This document shows positions 26,609 through 35,542 of a stretch of DNA of 64,000 nt, piece by piece. The position numbers were made by a program, and so were the translations under genes. The stretch is from Mycolicibacterium aurum. Lineage in GTDB: Bacteria > Actinomycetota > Actinomycetes > Mycobacteriales > Mycobacteriaceae. The stretch covers positions 4,278,001 through 4,342,000 of the forward strand of contig LT549889.1 of NCBI GenBank assembly GCA_900078775.1, read 5' to 3'. The notes below the pieces were generated by a model that searched no databases, was not told the origin of the DNA, and saw only the letters and a program-made list of their open reading frames with translations. The first letter of the stretch is position 1. Each line of letters begins with the position of its first letter.

Positions 26609-29600
26609 GTGACAGCGGAGACCGGGCAGGCGATTCCTCCTCAGTACCTTCTCTCCCCGGCAGCCGCTCCCCCGCGCACCCTGGTCGACGTCCTCTACGA
26701 GACGGCCAACCGGTACCCGGACGCGCCCGCCATCGACGACGGCGAGGTGCAGCTCACCTACGCCGAGCTGATCAGCGACATCGAGGACAGCGTGGCCTGG
26801 CTGGCGGCCCGCGGCATCGGCCGCGGCGACCGGATCGGCATCCGGATGGCCTCGGGCAGCTACGCCCTCTACACCGCGATCCTGGCCACCCTGGCCACCG
26901 GCGCCGCCTACGTCCCGGTCGACGCCGACGATCCCGAGGAACGCGCCGCGCTCGTCTTCGACGAGGCCCAGGTGGTGGCCATCATCACCGACCAGGGCCT
27001 GGTGCGCGGCCCCGGCTCCTCCCGCGGCTGGCGGGCGGCCGCCCCGCTCACCCGCGACGACGCCTGGATCATCTTCACCTCCGGGTCCACCGGCACCCCC
27101 AAGGGTGTCGCGGTCACCCACCGCAGCGCCGCCGCGTTCGTCGACGCCGAGGCCCGGATGTTCCTGAAGTCCGCGCCGCTGGGTCCCGGCGACCGGGTCC
27201 TGGCCGGGCTGTCGGTGGCCTTCGACGCGTCCTGCGAGGAGATGTGGCTGGCCTGGCGACACGGTGCCTGCCTCGTCCCGGCGCCGCGCTCGCTGGTGCG
27301 TAGCGGGATGGACCTCGGCCCGTGGCTGGTGTCCCGGGACATCACCGTCGTGTCCACCGTCCCGACGTTGGCCGCGCTCTGGCCGGCCGAGGCGCTGGAG
27401 TCGGTGCGGCTGCTGATCTTCGGCGGTGAGGCCTGCCCGCCCGAGCTCGCCGAACGGCTCGCGGTGGACGGCCGCGAGGTCTGGAACACCTACGGCCCCA
27501 CCGAGGCCACCGTGGTGGCCTGCGCCGCCCCGCTCGACGGCCGGTCCGCGGTCAGCATCGGTCTGCCGCTGCCCGGCTGGGACCTGGTCGTGGTGGACGC
27601 CGACGGCCTGCCGGTGGCTCCGGGCCAGATCGGTGAACTGGTGATCGGCGGGGTCGGACTGGCCCGCTACCTGGACCCGGAGAAGGACGCCGAGAAGTAC
27701 GCGCCCATGCCGACGCTGGGCTGGGACCGTGCCTACCGCAGCGGCGACCTGGTGCGCCTGGAGGCCGACGGGCTGTACTTCCAAGGCCGCGCCGACGATC
27801 AGGTCAAGGTCGGTGGCCGGCGGATCGAACTCGGCGAGGTGGACAACGCGCTGGTGCATCTGCCCGGGGTGAGCGCCGCGGCCGCCGCGGTGCGCCGCAC
27901 CGCCAGCGGCACGCCGCTGCTGGTCGGCTACCTGGCCAGCGCCGACCCGGACTTCGATCTCGCCAAGGCCCGCGCCGCGCTGGCCGAGGCGCTGCCCGCC
28001 GCACTGGTCCCCCGCCTGGTGCTGCTCGACGAGCTGCCCACCCGGACGTCGGGGAAGGTGGACCGCAATGCGCTGCCGTGGCCGGTCGACCCCGCCGCCG
28101 GCGGTGGAGCCGACGAGCCCGACCTCGGCGGCACCATGGGCTGGCTGGCCGGGCTGTGGCGCGATGTGCTGGCCGCGGTGGTGGACGGGCCGGAGGCCGA
28201 CTTCTTCGCCCTGGGCGGCGGATCGCTGTCGGCGGCACAACTGGTCGCCGCAGTGCGCGCCCGCTATCCCCAGGTCACCGTCGCCGACCTGTACGACCAC
28301 CCGCGCCTGGGCTCACTGGCCGGTTTCCTCGACGAGCTGGCCCCGCCGCCGGAGGTGGTGCGCCGCGACGTCACCCCGACCCCGCTGCGCACCCAGCTCG
28401 CGCAGGTGGCGCTGTCGGTGCCGCTGGCCACCCTGACCGGTCTGCAGTGGGTGATCTGGCTGGCCCTGCTGAGCAATGTCGCCGCCGCGATCGACCTGGT
28501 GCCGTGGGCCGCCAGTGTGAACTGGTGGTGGATCATCGCCGGATTCCTGTTCTTCATCACCCCGCCGGGCCGGATGGGCATCGCGGTGCTGGGCGCGCGG
28601 ACCCTGCTGTCCGGGCTGCAGCCGGGCACCTACCGGCGCGGCGGATCCGAGCACCTGCGGGTCTGGTTCGCCGAGCGACTGGCCGAGGCCAGTGGGGCGG
28701 AGAATCAGGCGGGCGCCCCGTGGCTGGTGTATTACGCCCGCGCTCTTGGCAATTCGATCGGCAAGGGAGTGGACCTGCACTCCGCACCCCCGGTCACCGG
28801 GATGCTCACCCTGGGCCACCGCTGCTCGATCGAGCCCGAGGTGGACCTGAGCGGGCACTGGATCGACGGGGACCTGTTCCACGTCGGCCCGATCACCGTC
28901 GGCAACGACTCCACCATCGGGGCCCGCACCACGCTGCTGCCGGGCGCATCGGTCGGCAAGAACGCCGATGTCGCCGCCGGGTCCGGGGTGATCGGCAAGG
29001 TCAAGAACGGGCAGTACTGGAAGGGCTCGCCGGCCGCGAAATCCGGTAAGGCGCGCCATCCCTGGCCGCAGGAGCGACCCGCCCGGGCGCCGGGGTGGGT
29101 GGCCGTCTTCGGCGTCACCTCGGTACTGCTGGGTGCGCTGCCGCTGGCCGGTCTGGCAGCCGGGCTGGCGGTGATCGGCTGGGGCATCCGCGGCACCGCC
29201 ACCCCGGTCGACGCGATCCTGCCGGCCCTGGCCTGGACACCGGTCGCGGCCGTGGTGGCGCTGCTCGTCTACGCCGCGCTGACCGTGCTCGGGGTGCGTC
29301 TGCTGTCCATCGGGCTGACCGAGGGTTATCACCCGGTGCGCAGCCGGGTCGGCTGGCAGCTGTGGGCCACCGAACGGCTGATGGATGCCGCCCGCAACTA
29401 CCTGTTCCCGCTCTACGCCAGCCTGCTCACCCCGTGGTGGCTGCGGCTGCTCGGCGCGAAAGTCGGTAAGGACACCGAGATCTCGACCGCCCTGCTCACC
29501 CCGAAGTTCACCGAGATCTGCGACGGCGCCTTCCTGGCCGACGACACCATGGTGGCCTCCTACGAGCTCGGCGGCGGCTGGATCCACGTCGCGAAGGCCA

Positions 29601-30496
29601 CCATCGGTAAACGCGCGTTCCTGGGCAACTCCGGCATCACCCAGCCGGGCCGCCGGGTGCCCGACGACGGGCTGGTCGCCGTGCTGTCGGCCACCCCGCA
29701 CAAGGCCAAGGCAGGATCCTCCTGGCTGGGCAGCCCGCCGATCCGGTTGCGCCGCAAGCCCACCGCCGCCGACGTGCTGCGCACCTTCCATCCCTCCAGC
29801 CGACTGCGGGTGATGCGGGCCGCCGTGGAGACCTGCCGGCTCATCCCGGTCATCGTGACCTTCGCCATCGGCGTCGCGGTCCTCGGTGCGCTGCACCACC
29901 TGACCGGCACCATCGGCTACGGCTGGACCGCACTGGCGGGCGGGTTGGTGCTGCTGGCCGCCGGGGCGGTCGCCGGCGCCATCGCGGTGGCGGCGAAATG
30001 GATTGTGGTGGGCCGCATCGATGCCGTCGAGCACCCGCTGTGGTCGTCGTTCGTGTGGCGCAACGAGGTGTCGGACACCTTCGTCGAGACGGTGGCCGCA
30101 CCGTGGTTCGCCCGGGCCGCCAGCGGCACCCCGGTGATGAACATCTGGCTGCGCGGGCTGGGCGCGAAGATCGGCCGCGGCGTCTGGTGCGAGACCTACT
30201 GGCTGCCCGAGGCGGACCTGATCACCCTCGCCGACGGCAGCACCGTGAACCGCGGCTGTGTGGTGCAGACCCACCTGTTCCACGACAGGATCATGCGGAT
30301 GGACAGCGTGACCCTGGACGAGGGCGCCACCCTGGGCCCGCACTGTGTGGCGCTGCCGGCCTCGCGGATCGGCGCCGGCGCCACCGTGGGGCCGGCCTCG
30401 CTGGTGATGCGCGGTGACGAGGTGCCGCCGTGGACCCGCTGGCAGGGCAACCCGATCGCGCCGTGGACGGTCAAGCCCAAGAAGCACGACCAGTGA
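26609..30496 (+). CDS. Pls/PosA-type single-module non-ribosomal peptide synthetase
   Basis: A 1295-residue membrane synthetase with the layout of epsilon-poly-lysine synthase. The adenylation domain spans about 25-500: A3 FTSGSTGTPKG 156-166, A4 FDAS with Asp206, A5 NTYGPTEA near 293, A7 YRSGDLV, A8 GRADDQVKVGGRR and A10 Lys in RTSGKVDRN. The carrier domain spans about 505-575, with phosphopantetheine Ser539 in LGGGSLSA. Six hydrophobic segments occur in pairs near 605-660, 828-902 and 1075-1135. They separate three left-handed beta-helix-like domains (about 715-795, 945-1015, 1180-1275) that in Pls act in chain elongation. No condensation or thioesterase domain is present. The amino acid used is unknown. 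Confidence 0.9.
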   Translation: MTAETGQAIPPQYLLSPAAAPPRTLVDVLYETANRYPDAPAIDDGEVQLTYAELISDIEDSVAWLAARGIGRGDRIGIRMASGSYALYTAILATLATGAAYVPVDADDPEERAALVFDEAQVVAIITDQGLVRGPGSSRGWRAAAPLTRDDAWIIFTSGSTGTPKGVAVTHRSAAAFVDAEARMFLKSAPLGPGDRVLAGLSVAFDASCEEMWLAWRHGACLVPAPRSLVRSGMDLGPWLVSRDITVVSTVPTLAALWPAEALESVRLLIFGGEACPPELAERLAVDGREVWNTYGPTEATVVACAAPLDGRSAVSIGLPLPGWDLVVVDADGLPVAPGQIGELVIGGVGLARYLDPEKDAEKYAPMPTLGWDRAYRSGDLVRLEADGLYFQGRADDQVKVGGRRIELGEVDNALVHLPGVSAAAAAVRRTASGTPLLVGYLASADPDFDLAKARAALAEALPAALVPRLVLLDELPTRTSGKVDRNALPWPVDPAAGGGADEPDLGGTMGWLAGLWRDVLAAVVDGPEADFFALGGGSLSAAQLVAAVRARYPQVTVADLYDHPRLGSLAGFLDELAPPPEVVRRDVTPTPLRTQLAQVALSVPLATLTGLQWVIWLALLSNVAAAIDLVPWAASVNWWWIIAGFLFFITPPGRMGIAVLGARTLLSGLQPGTYRRGGSEHLRVWFAERLAEASGAENQAGAPWLVYYARALGNSIGKGVDLHSAPPVTGMLTLGHRCSIEPEVDLSGHWIDGDLFHVGPITVGNDSTIGARTTLLPGASVGKNADVAAGSGVIGKVKNGQYWKGSPAAKSGKARHPWPQERPARAPGWVAVFGVTSVLLGALPLAGLAAGLAVIGWGIRGTATPVDAILPALAWTPVAAVVALLVYAALTVLGVRLLSIGLTEGYHPVRSRVGWQLWATERLMDAARNYLFPLYASLLTPWWLRLLGAKVGKDTEISTALLTPKFTEICDGAFLADDTMVASYELGGGWIHVAKATIGKRAFLGNSGITQPGRRVPDDGLVAVLSATPHKAKAGSSWLGSPPIRLRRKPTAADVLRTFHPSSRLRVMRAAVETCRLIPVIVTFAIGVAVLGALHHLTGTIGYGWTALAGGLVLLAAGAVAGAIAVAAKWIVVGRIDAVEHPLWSSFVWRNEVSDTFVETVAAPWFARAASGTPVMNIWLRGLGAKIGRGVWCETYWLPEADLITLADGSTVNRGCVVQTHLFHDRIMRMDSVTLDEGATLGPHCVALPASRIGAGATVGPASLVMRGDEVPPWTRWQGNPIAPWTVKPKKHDQ

Positions 30497-31833
30497 CGCC
30501 GGCCAAGAAGGCGGCCCGCAAGGCCGCCCACCAGCCCCCGGTGATCGACCCGTATCTGCCCCGCAACGGCAACTTCGGCTACCGGGTATCGCGCTACGAA
30601 CTCGACCTCGAGTACAAGGTGGCGATCAACCGGCTGGCCGGATCGGCCACCGTCACCGCGGTGACACTGGCCGCGCTGCGCACCTTCACCTTGGATCTGT
30701 CCGACGCCATGACGGTGTCGAAGGTTACCGTTAACGGCCGGCGCCCCAACCACTTCCGGACCTCGGCGGGCAAGCTGCACATCACCCTGGGCGCGGCCCT
30801 GCCCGCCGGTGCCGCGATCAGCATCGTGATCCGCTACGGCGGGACACCACGCCCGCTGCGCACCGTGTGGGGTGAGGTCGGTTTCGAGGAACTGACCAAC
30901 GGCGCGCTGGTGTCCGGGCAGCCCAACGGGGCGCCCTCCTGGTTCCCCTGCGACGATCACCCGGCGGCCAAGGCCAGCTTCCAGATCCGGATCAGCACCG
31001 ACAGCCCGTATTACGCGCTGGCCAACGGTGAACTGGTCTCCAAGCAGGTGCGGGCCAGCCACACCGTCTGGCTCTACGAGCAGGCCGAGCCGACGTCGAC
31101 CTACCTGATCACCCTGCAGATCGGCGAGTACCAGCGGCACCGCCTGCAGAAGAGCCCGGTGCCGATGTACGCCGTGCTGCCCGAGCGGTTGCGCGAGGAC
31201 TTCGAACACGACTTCGCCCGGCAGTCGCAGATGATGAAGCTGTTCACCCGCCGGTTCGGGCCGTATCCGCTGGCCGGCGGGTACACCGTCGTCGTCACCG
31301 ATGACGAACTGGAGATACCGCTTGAGGCCCAGGGTCTTTCGATCTTCGGCGCCAATCACTGCGACGGCAGCCGGTCCTCCGAGCGGCTGATCGCGCACGA
31401 ACTCGCGCATCAGTGGTTCGGCAATTCGGTGACGGTGCGGCGCTGGCGCGACATCTGGCTGCACGAGGGATTCGCCTGCTACGCCGAGTGGTTGTGGTCC
31501 GAGGAGTCCGGCGGGCCCACCGCCGACGAGCGGGCCCGCAGCTACCACCGCAAGCTCAAGGACTCCCCGCAGGATCTGCTACTGACCGATCCGGGCCCGG
31601 CCGACATGTTCGACGACCGGGTGTACAAGCGCGGCGCGCTCACCCTGCACGCCCTGCGCGGGGCGATCGGCGACCACAGTTTCTTTGCGCTGCTTCATAA
31701 TTGGACCGACCGCTACCGGCACAGCACCGCGGTCACCGACGACTTCACCGGGCTGGCCGCCAACCATGCCGACGTGTCACTGCGGCAACTGTGGGACCGT
31801 TGGCTGTACTCCGTGGACGTACCGGACCTGTGA
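30493..31833 (+). CDS. M1-family zinc aminopeptidase
   Basis: A 446-residue short M1 peptidase lacking the large C-terminal helical domain of PepN. An N-terminal beta-sandwich is followed by the catalytic motif HELAHQWFGNSVTVRRWRDI with the third zinc ligand in WLHEGFA. The substrate-recognition GxMEN motif is replaced by LEAQGLSIFG, as in some short actinobacterial M1 enzymes. No signal peptide is seen; the N-terminus is Lys/Ala-rich. The GTG at 30493 overlaps the synthetase stop as GTGA, so it is coupled to it. It may process the synthetase product or simply share regulation. Confidence 0.9.
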   Translation: MTPAKKAARKAAHQPPVIDPYLPRNGNFGYRVSRYELDLEYKVAINRLAGSATVTAVTLAALRTFTLDLSDAMTVSKVTVNGRRPNHFRTSAGKLHITLGAALPAGAAISIVIRYGGTPRPLRTVWGEVGFEELTNGALVSGQPNGAPSWFPCDDHPAAKASFQIRISTDSPYYALANGELVSKQVRASHTVWLYEQAEPTSTYLITLQIGEYQRHRLQKSPVPMYAVLPERLREDFEHDFARQSQMMKLFTRRFGPYPLAGGYTVVVTDDELEIPLEAQGLSIFGANHCDGSRSSERLIAHELAHQWFGNSVTVRRWRDIWLHEGFACYAEWLWSEESGGPTADERARSYHRKLKDSPQDLLLTDPGPADMFDDRVYKRGALTLHALRGAIGDHSFFALLHNWTDRYRHSTAVTDDFTGLAANHADVSLRQLWDRWLYSVDVPDL

Positions 31834-33085
31834 CCGACGCCGGCGCGGCAGTACCGGCCCGCGGCCCGGTGACGCGGGGCAGCGTCACCCGGGTCGGGAT
31901 CGCCACCGCGTGCTCGGCGCTGTGCGGTTACGCCGTGCTCTATCTGGCCGCCCGCGATCTGGACCCCGCCGGTTTCTCACTGTTCGGGGTGTTCTGGGGG
32001 GCGTTCGGTTTGGTCAGCGGCGCCGCCAACGGGCTGCTGCAGGAATCCACCCGGGAGGTCCGGGCGCTGCGCGGTCGGATCGTCACCGCGCCCGAACGCA
32101 CCCACCCGATGCGGGTCGCCGCCGTCGTCGGGGTGGTCTCGGCCGGTGCGATCGTGCTCAGTGCGCCGCTGTGGTCGGCGCACGTGTTCGCCGAATCCCG
32201 TTGGCTCAGCGTGCTGTTGCTCGGTATCGGGCTGGCCGGATTCTGTCTGCACGCGACGCTGCTGGGGATGCTTGCCGGGGTGGACCGGTGGACGCAGTAC
32301 GGGTCGCTGATGGTCACCGATGCCGCGATCCGGGTGGCGGTCGCGGCCGCGGCGTTCGTGCTGGGCTGGGGTCTGGCCGGTTTCCTGTGGGCGACCGTCG
32401 CCGGATGCCTGGCCTGGTTGATCCTGCTGGTGGCCTCGCCGTCGGCCCGGGCCGCGGCCCGGTTGGCGACCGCCGGTTCGCCGCGCACCTTCCTGACCGG
32501 GGCGCTGCACTCGGTGGCCGCCGCCGGTGCCAGCGCCGTCCTGGTGATGGGTTTCCCGGTGCTGCTCAAGGCCACCTCCGGCGAGCTCGGGGCGGCCGGG
32601 GGTGTGGTCATCCTGGCGGTGACGCTCACCCGGGCGCCGCTGCTGGTGCCGTTGACGGCCCTGCAGGGCAACCTGATCGCGCATTTCGTGGATCAGCGGC
32701 ACCGCCGGTTGCGTGCACTGGTCGCGCCCGCGGGCTGGTCGTTGCGGTCGGCGCGGTCGGGGTGCCGGCGGCCTGGCTGGCCGGGCCGTGGCTGCTGCGC
32801 ACCGCGTTCGGCGCGGACTATCAGGCCCCCGGCGTGCTGCTGGCCTGGTTCACCGCCGGGGCGGTGTCCCTCGCGCTGCTCACCCTGACCGGTGCCGCCA
32901 CCGTGGCCGCCGCCCTGCACCGGGCCTACGCCGCGGGCTGGGTGGGCGCCACCCTGGCCGCGGTCGCCCTGCTGCTGCTCCCGCTCGACCTGGAGACCAG
33001 GACCGTCGTCGCGCTGCTGTGCGGACCGCTGGTGGGCATCGCCGTGCACCTGTACGCGCTCAACGCCCACCGAGCAGGTCGCTGA
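31830..33085 (+). CDS. MOP-type flippase/polysaccharide exporter-like membrane protein, frame break near 32732
   Basis: A protein of about 418 residues with 10-12 hydrophobic helices, similar in layout to oligosaccharide/lipid flippases of the MOP superfamily. The GTG overlaps the peptidase stop (GTGA). The frame opening the gene is good to PAGW at about 32738. The family-like continuation (LVVAVGAVGVPAAWLAG through LLRTAFGADYQAPG to the stop at 33085) is in another frame. One extra G in the GGG at 32732-32734 restores it. As read, the protein would end in about 50 nonsense residues at 32888. The 3' end overlaps the converging TetR gene by 26 bases. Confidence 0.78.
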
Positions 33086-33644
33086 GCAACGCGATCCGCT
33101 TGTCCTCCAGATCGGGGGTCGGCAGCACCCCGCGCAGCAGCGCGGCGCCGTCGAAGGCGTTGGTCAGCAACGCCCGGACCACGGGCAGCAGGTCGGGGTC
33201 GAGGGTGTCGATACCGGGCACGCCCGCGGCGACCTCGTCGATCTTGGCCGCATACTCGGTCAGCACATGCTGCAGGGTGACGCGCAGCGCGGCGTCGGTG
33301 CGGGCCGCCACCATCAGTTCGTAGAGCACGGCGTTGGTGTCGTTGCCGGTGACATCACGCAGGATCGTCAGCACCGACTCCAGGGCGGGCCGGTCCGCCG
33401 GGATCTCGGCGACCCGCTTGCTGAACAGCTCCAGCTGGCGGCGCAGCACCTCATGGCCGGTGGCGGCCATGAAGTCGCCCATCGTCGGGTAGTGCCGGAA
33501 CAGGGCGCCGACGGACAGTCCGGCCCGTCTGGCGATGATCGCCGCCGATGCACGGGCGTAACCGATTTCGATGATGGTCTCGATGCTGGCGTCGAGCAGC
33601 CGGGCGATGGTCTCCGCGCTGCGCTGCCGTTGGGTGCGGGCCAT
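33060..33644 (-). CDS. TetR-family transcriptional regulator
   Basis: A 194-residue regulator with HTH in SAETIARLLDASIETIIEIGYARAS through AAIIARRAGLSVGALFRHYPTMGDF (about 9-56). The C-terminal domain is helical with no effector signature. It lies 2 bases downstream of the amidohydrolase gene on the same strand, so the two form an operon. The 22-base inverted repeat at 35439-35460 upstream of that operon is the obvious operator. Confidence 0.93.
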   Translation of the reverse strand: MARTQRQRSAETIARLLDASIETIIEIGYARASAAIIARRAGLSVGALFRHYPTMGDFMAATGHEVLRRQLELFSKRVAEIPADRPALESVLTILRDVTGNDTNAVLYELMVAARTDAALRVTLQHVLTEYAAKIDEVAAGVPGIDTLDPDLLPVVRALLTNAFDGAALLRGVLPTPDLEDKRIALLSDLLGGR

Positions 33645-33646
33645 CC

Positions 33647-35422
33647 TCAGACCGCGGCCGGCGCCGCGGCCTGCGCCCGCAGGTACCGACCGCTGCGCAC
33701 CGTGGCACCGTAGCCGTCACGGAAGCGTCCGCGGCTGAACACCACCTGGCCGTTGACTCCGGTGGCGATGACGGTGTCGTCGTTGCGGTTCACCATGCGG
33801 CTCAGACCGCCGTAGAACGGCACCGCCGCCTCGTGGTAGGCGTTGACCGAATCATCAAGGGCGCCCGGGTCGATCACCACGAAATCGGCCCGGTCCCCCC
33901 GGCGCAGGGTGCCGGCGTCCAGGCCGAACCAGTCGGCCACCTCGGCGGTCAGCCGGTGCACGGCGCGCTGCGGGGTGAGGAACGGCTGCCCGGCCTCATC
34001 GGCGTCGCGAACCCGCTTGAGCAGTCGCAGCGCATAGTTGTAGAACGCCATGTTGCGCAGGTGCGCACCGGCGTCGGAGAAGCCCATGTGCACCGAGGGA
34101 TCGGCGGCCAGCCGGTTCAGCACGTCCGGTCGGTGGTTGGCCACGATCGTGGTCCAGCGGACGTTGCGTTCGCCGTTGTCCACCAACACATCCAGGAAGG
34201 CGTCCAGCGGATGGATGCCCCGATCGTCGGCGATCTGACCGAAGCTCTTGCCGACCAGCGACTCGTCCGGGCAGCCGACGATGGTGGCGTCGTGGAAGTC
34301 GCGGTGCCACAGCGCGGGACCGAGCTTGCGGCGGTCGAACGACTTGCGGAACCGGCGCCGGTATTCCGGGTCGGCGAGGAGCTTGTTGCGCTCCAGCTGA
34401 TCACGCAGGTGCAGCGCTGCGGTCCCGGCGCCGAACTCCTCGAAGACCGGCAGATCGATTCCGTCGGAATACAATTCGAAGGGCACCGGGAGATGCTGGA
34501 ACCGCACCTTGGCGCCGATCAGCTTGTTCAGCAGTCGGGTACCGACCCCGATGACGCGCGCGGCGCCCGGTGAGGACTTGGCGTCGGCAGAGACCAGCAG
34601 GCTCATCTTCACCCCGGGCCGGCGGCCGAACAGGCCGCTGCTCTCCAGGAAGAAGTTCAGCGCCTCCTGGGCGCGGGCGACGTTCGGCGCGCTCTGCAGC
34701 ATGCGGCCGCGGGCGCGCAGCACCTTGATCAGCCGGCGGCGTTCCCGCCAAGTGGCGAAGGTGGACGGCAGGGCGCGGGAGCGGAACCGGTCACCGTCGA
34801 GTTTGTCGATGGCCGCGTCCATCCCGGACATGCCGAGCATCCCGGCATCCAGGGCGGCGTCGAGTCGCCGCGCCATGGTCTCCAACTCGGCATCGGTCGG
34901 GACGACTCCGCGGGTGGTGGCCCGGTCCAGGCCCAGCACCGAGGCGCGCAGATCGGAATGCCCCAGCAGCGAGGCGATGTTCGGGCCCAACGGCAGCGCG
35001 TCGATGGCGTCCACGTACTCGGCCGGGTCCTGCCAGGTCCTGTGCTCGGCCAGGGCGCCGTGCACATACTCCCGCGGTACCGCCTCCACCCGGCTGAACA
35101 GGTCGGCGGCGTCCTCGGTGTCGGCGTACACGGTGGACAGCGAGCACATGCCGAGCAGTACGGTGGTGACGCCGTGGCGCACCGATTCGCGCAGGCCCGG
35201 GTCGAGCAGCACCTCGGCGTCGTAGTGGGTGTGCACGTCGATGAAGCCGGGGAGGACCCAATGGCCCGCGGCGTCGATCACCTCGGGGCAGCCGGTCTCG
35301 TCCAGGGGTGCGGCCGACACCTCGGCGACGATGCCGTCGCGGATGCCGAGGGTTCGGGTCAGCGGTGGGCGTCCGGTGCCGTCGAACCACAGGCCGTTGC
35401 GGATGATCACGTCGTAGGACAT
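33647..35422 (-). CDS. Amidohydrolase, N-acyl-D-amino-acid deacylase type
   Basis: A 591-residue metal-dependent hydrolase. The N-terminal beta-sandwich YDVIIRNGLWFDGTGRPP and metal-binding GFIDVHTHYDAEVL (HxH) are visible. HSDLRASVLG, the Asp-rich GFSDAGAHLRNM (catalytic Asp) and the closing GDRADFVVIDPGALDD all match D-aminoacylase-like amidohydrolases. Two further His-containing loops sit where zinc ligands are expected. The ATG at 35422 lies 5 bases past a predicted transcription start. Substrate probably an N-acyl amino acid or cyclic amide; this is inference. Confidence 0.85.
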   Translation of the reverse strand: MSYDVIIRNGLWFDGTGRPPLTRTLGIRDGIVAEVSAAPLDETGCPEVIDAAGHWVLPGFIDVHTHYDAEVLLDPGLRESVRHGVTTVLLGMCSLSTVYADTEDAADLFSRVEAVPREYVHGALAEHRTWQDPAEYVDAIDALPLGPNIASLLGHSDLRASVLGLDRATTRGVVPTDAELETMARRLDAALDAGMLGMSGMDAAIDKLDGDRFRSRALPSTFATWRERRRLIKVLRARGRMLQSAPNVARAQEALNFFLESSGLFGRRPGVKMSLLVSADAKSSPGAARVIGVGTRLLNKLIGAKVRFQHLPVPFELYSDGIDLPVFEEFGAGTAALHLRDQLERNKLLADPEYRRRFRKSFDRRKLGPALWHRDFHDATIVGCPDESLVGKSFGQIADDRGIHPLDAFLDVLVDNGERNVRWTTIVANHRPDVLNRLAADPSVHMGFSDAGAHLRNMAFYNYALRLLKRVRDADEAGQPFLTPQRAVHRLTAEVADWFGLDAGTLRRGDRADFVVIDPGALDDSVNAYHEAAVPFYGGLSRMVNRNDDTVIATGVNGQVVFSRGRFRDGYGATVRSGRYLRAQAAAPAAV

Positions 35423-35433
35423 GTCGTGACACT

Positions 35434-35439
35434 AAGTTA
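35434..35439 (-). promoter_or_regulatory. -10 hexamer of the amidohydrolase operon
   Basis: Minus-strand TAACTT puts the start near 35427, five bases before the ATG. Its first base is also the edge of the inverted repeat 35439-35460, so an operator-bound repressor would block it. Confidence 0.45.
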
Positions 35440-35460
35440 GATAGTGATCACTCACTATCT
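35439..35460. promoter_or_regulatory. Perfect 9-bp inverted repeat, probable TetR operator
   Basis: AGATAGTGA at 35439-35447 and TCACTATCT at 35452-35460 are exact reverse complements around 4 bases. It covers the -10 to -35 zone of the amidohydrolase/TetR operon and lies upstream of divergent galE. Confidence 0.75.
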
Positions 35461-35464
35461 TTTC

Positions 35465-35477
35465 GGCGAAATTCGCC
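35465..35477. promoter_or_regulatory. Perfect palindrome GGCGAA-A-TTCGCC
   Basis: A 13-base inverted repeat 4 bases from the TetR operator and 27 bases before the galE -10 hexamer. It could be a second regulator site or a hairpin; nothing else supports a role. Confidence 0.35.
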
Positions 35478-35504
35478 GGTCCCGCGCGTGCGGGCATGCC
35501 TGCC

Positions 35505-35510
35505 TAGACT
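35505..35510 (+). promoter_or_regulatory. -10 hexamer of galE
   Basis: TAGACT predicts a start near 35517 and a 26-base leader, with AAAGGA at 35531-35536 as the ribosome-binding site. Confidence 0.5.
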
Positions 35511-35542
35511 TTGCCCCCGACAGACCGAACAAAGGACACCAC

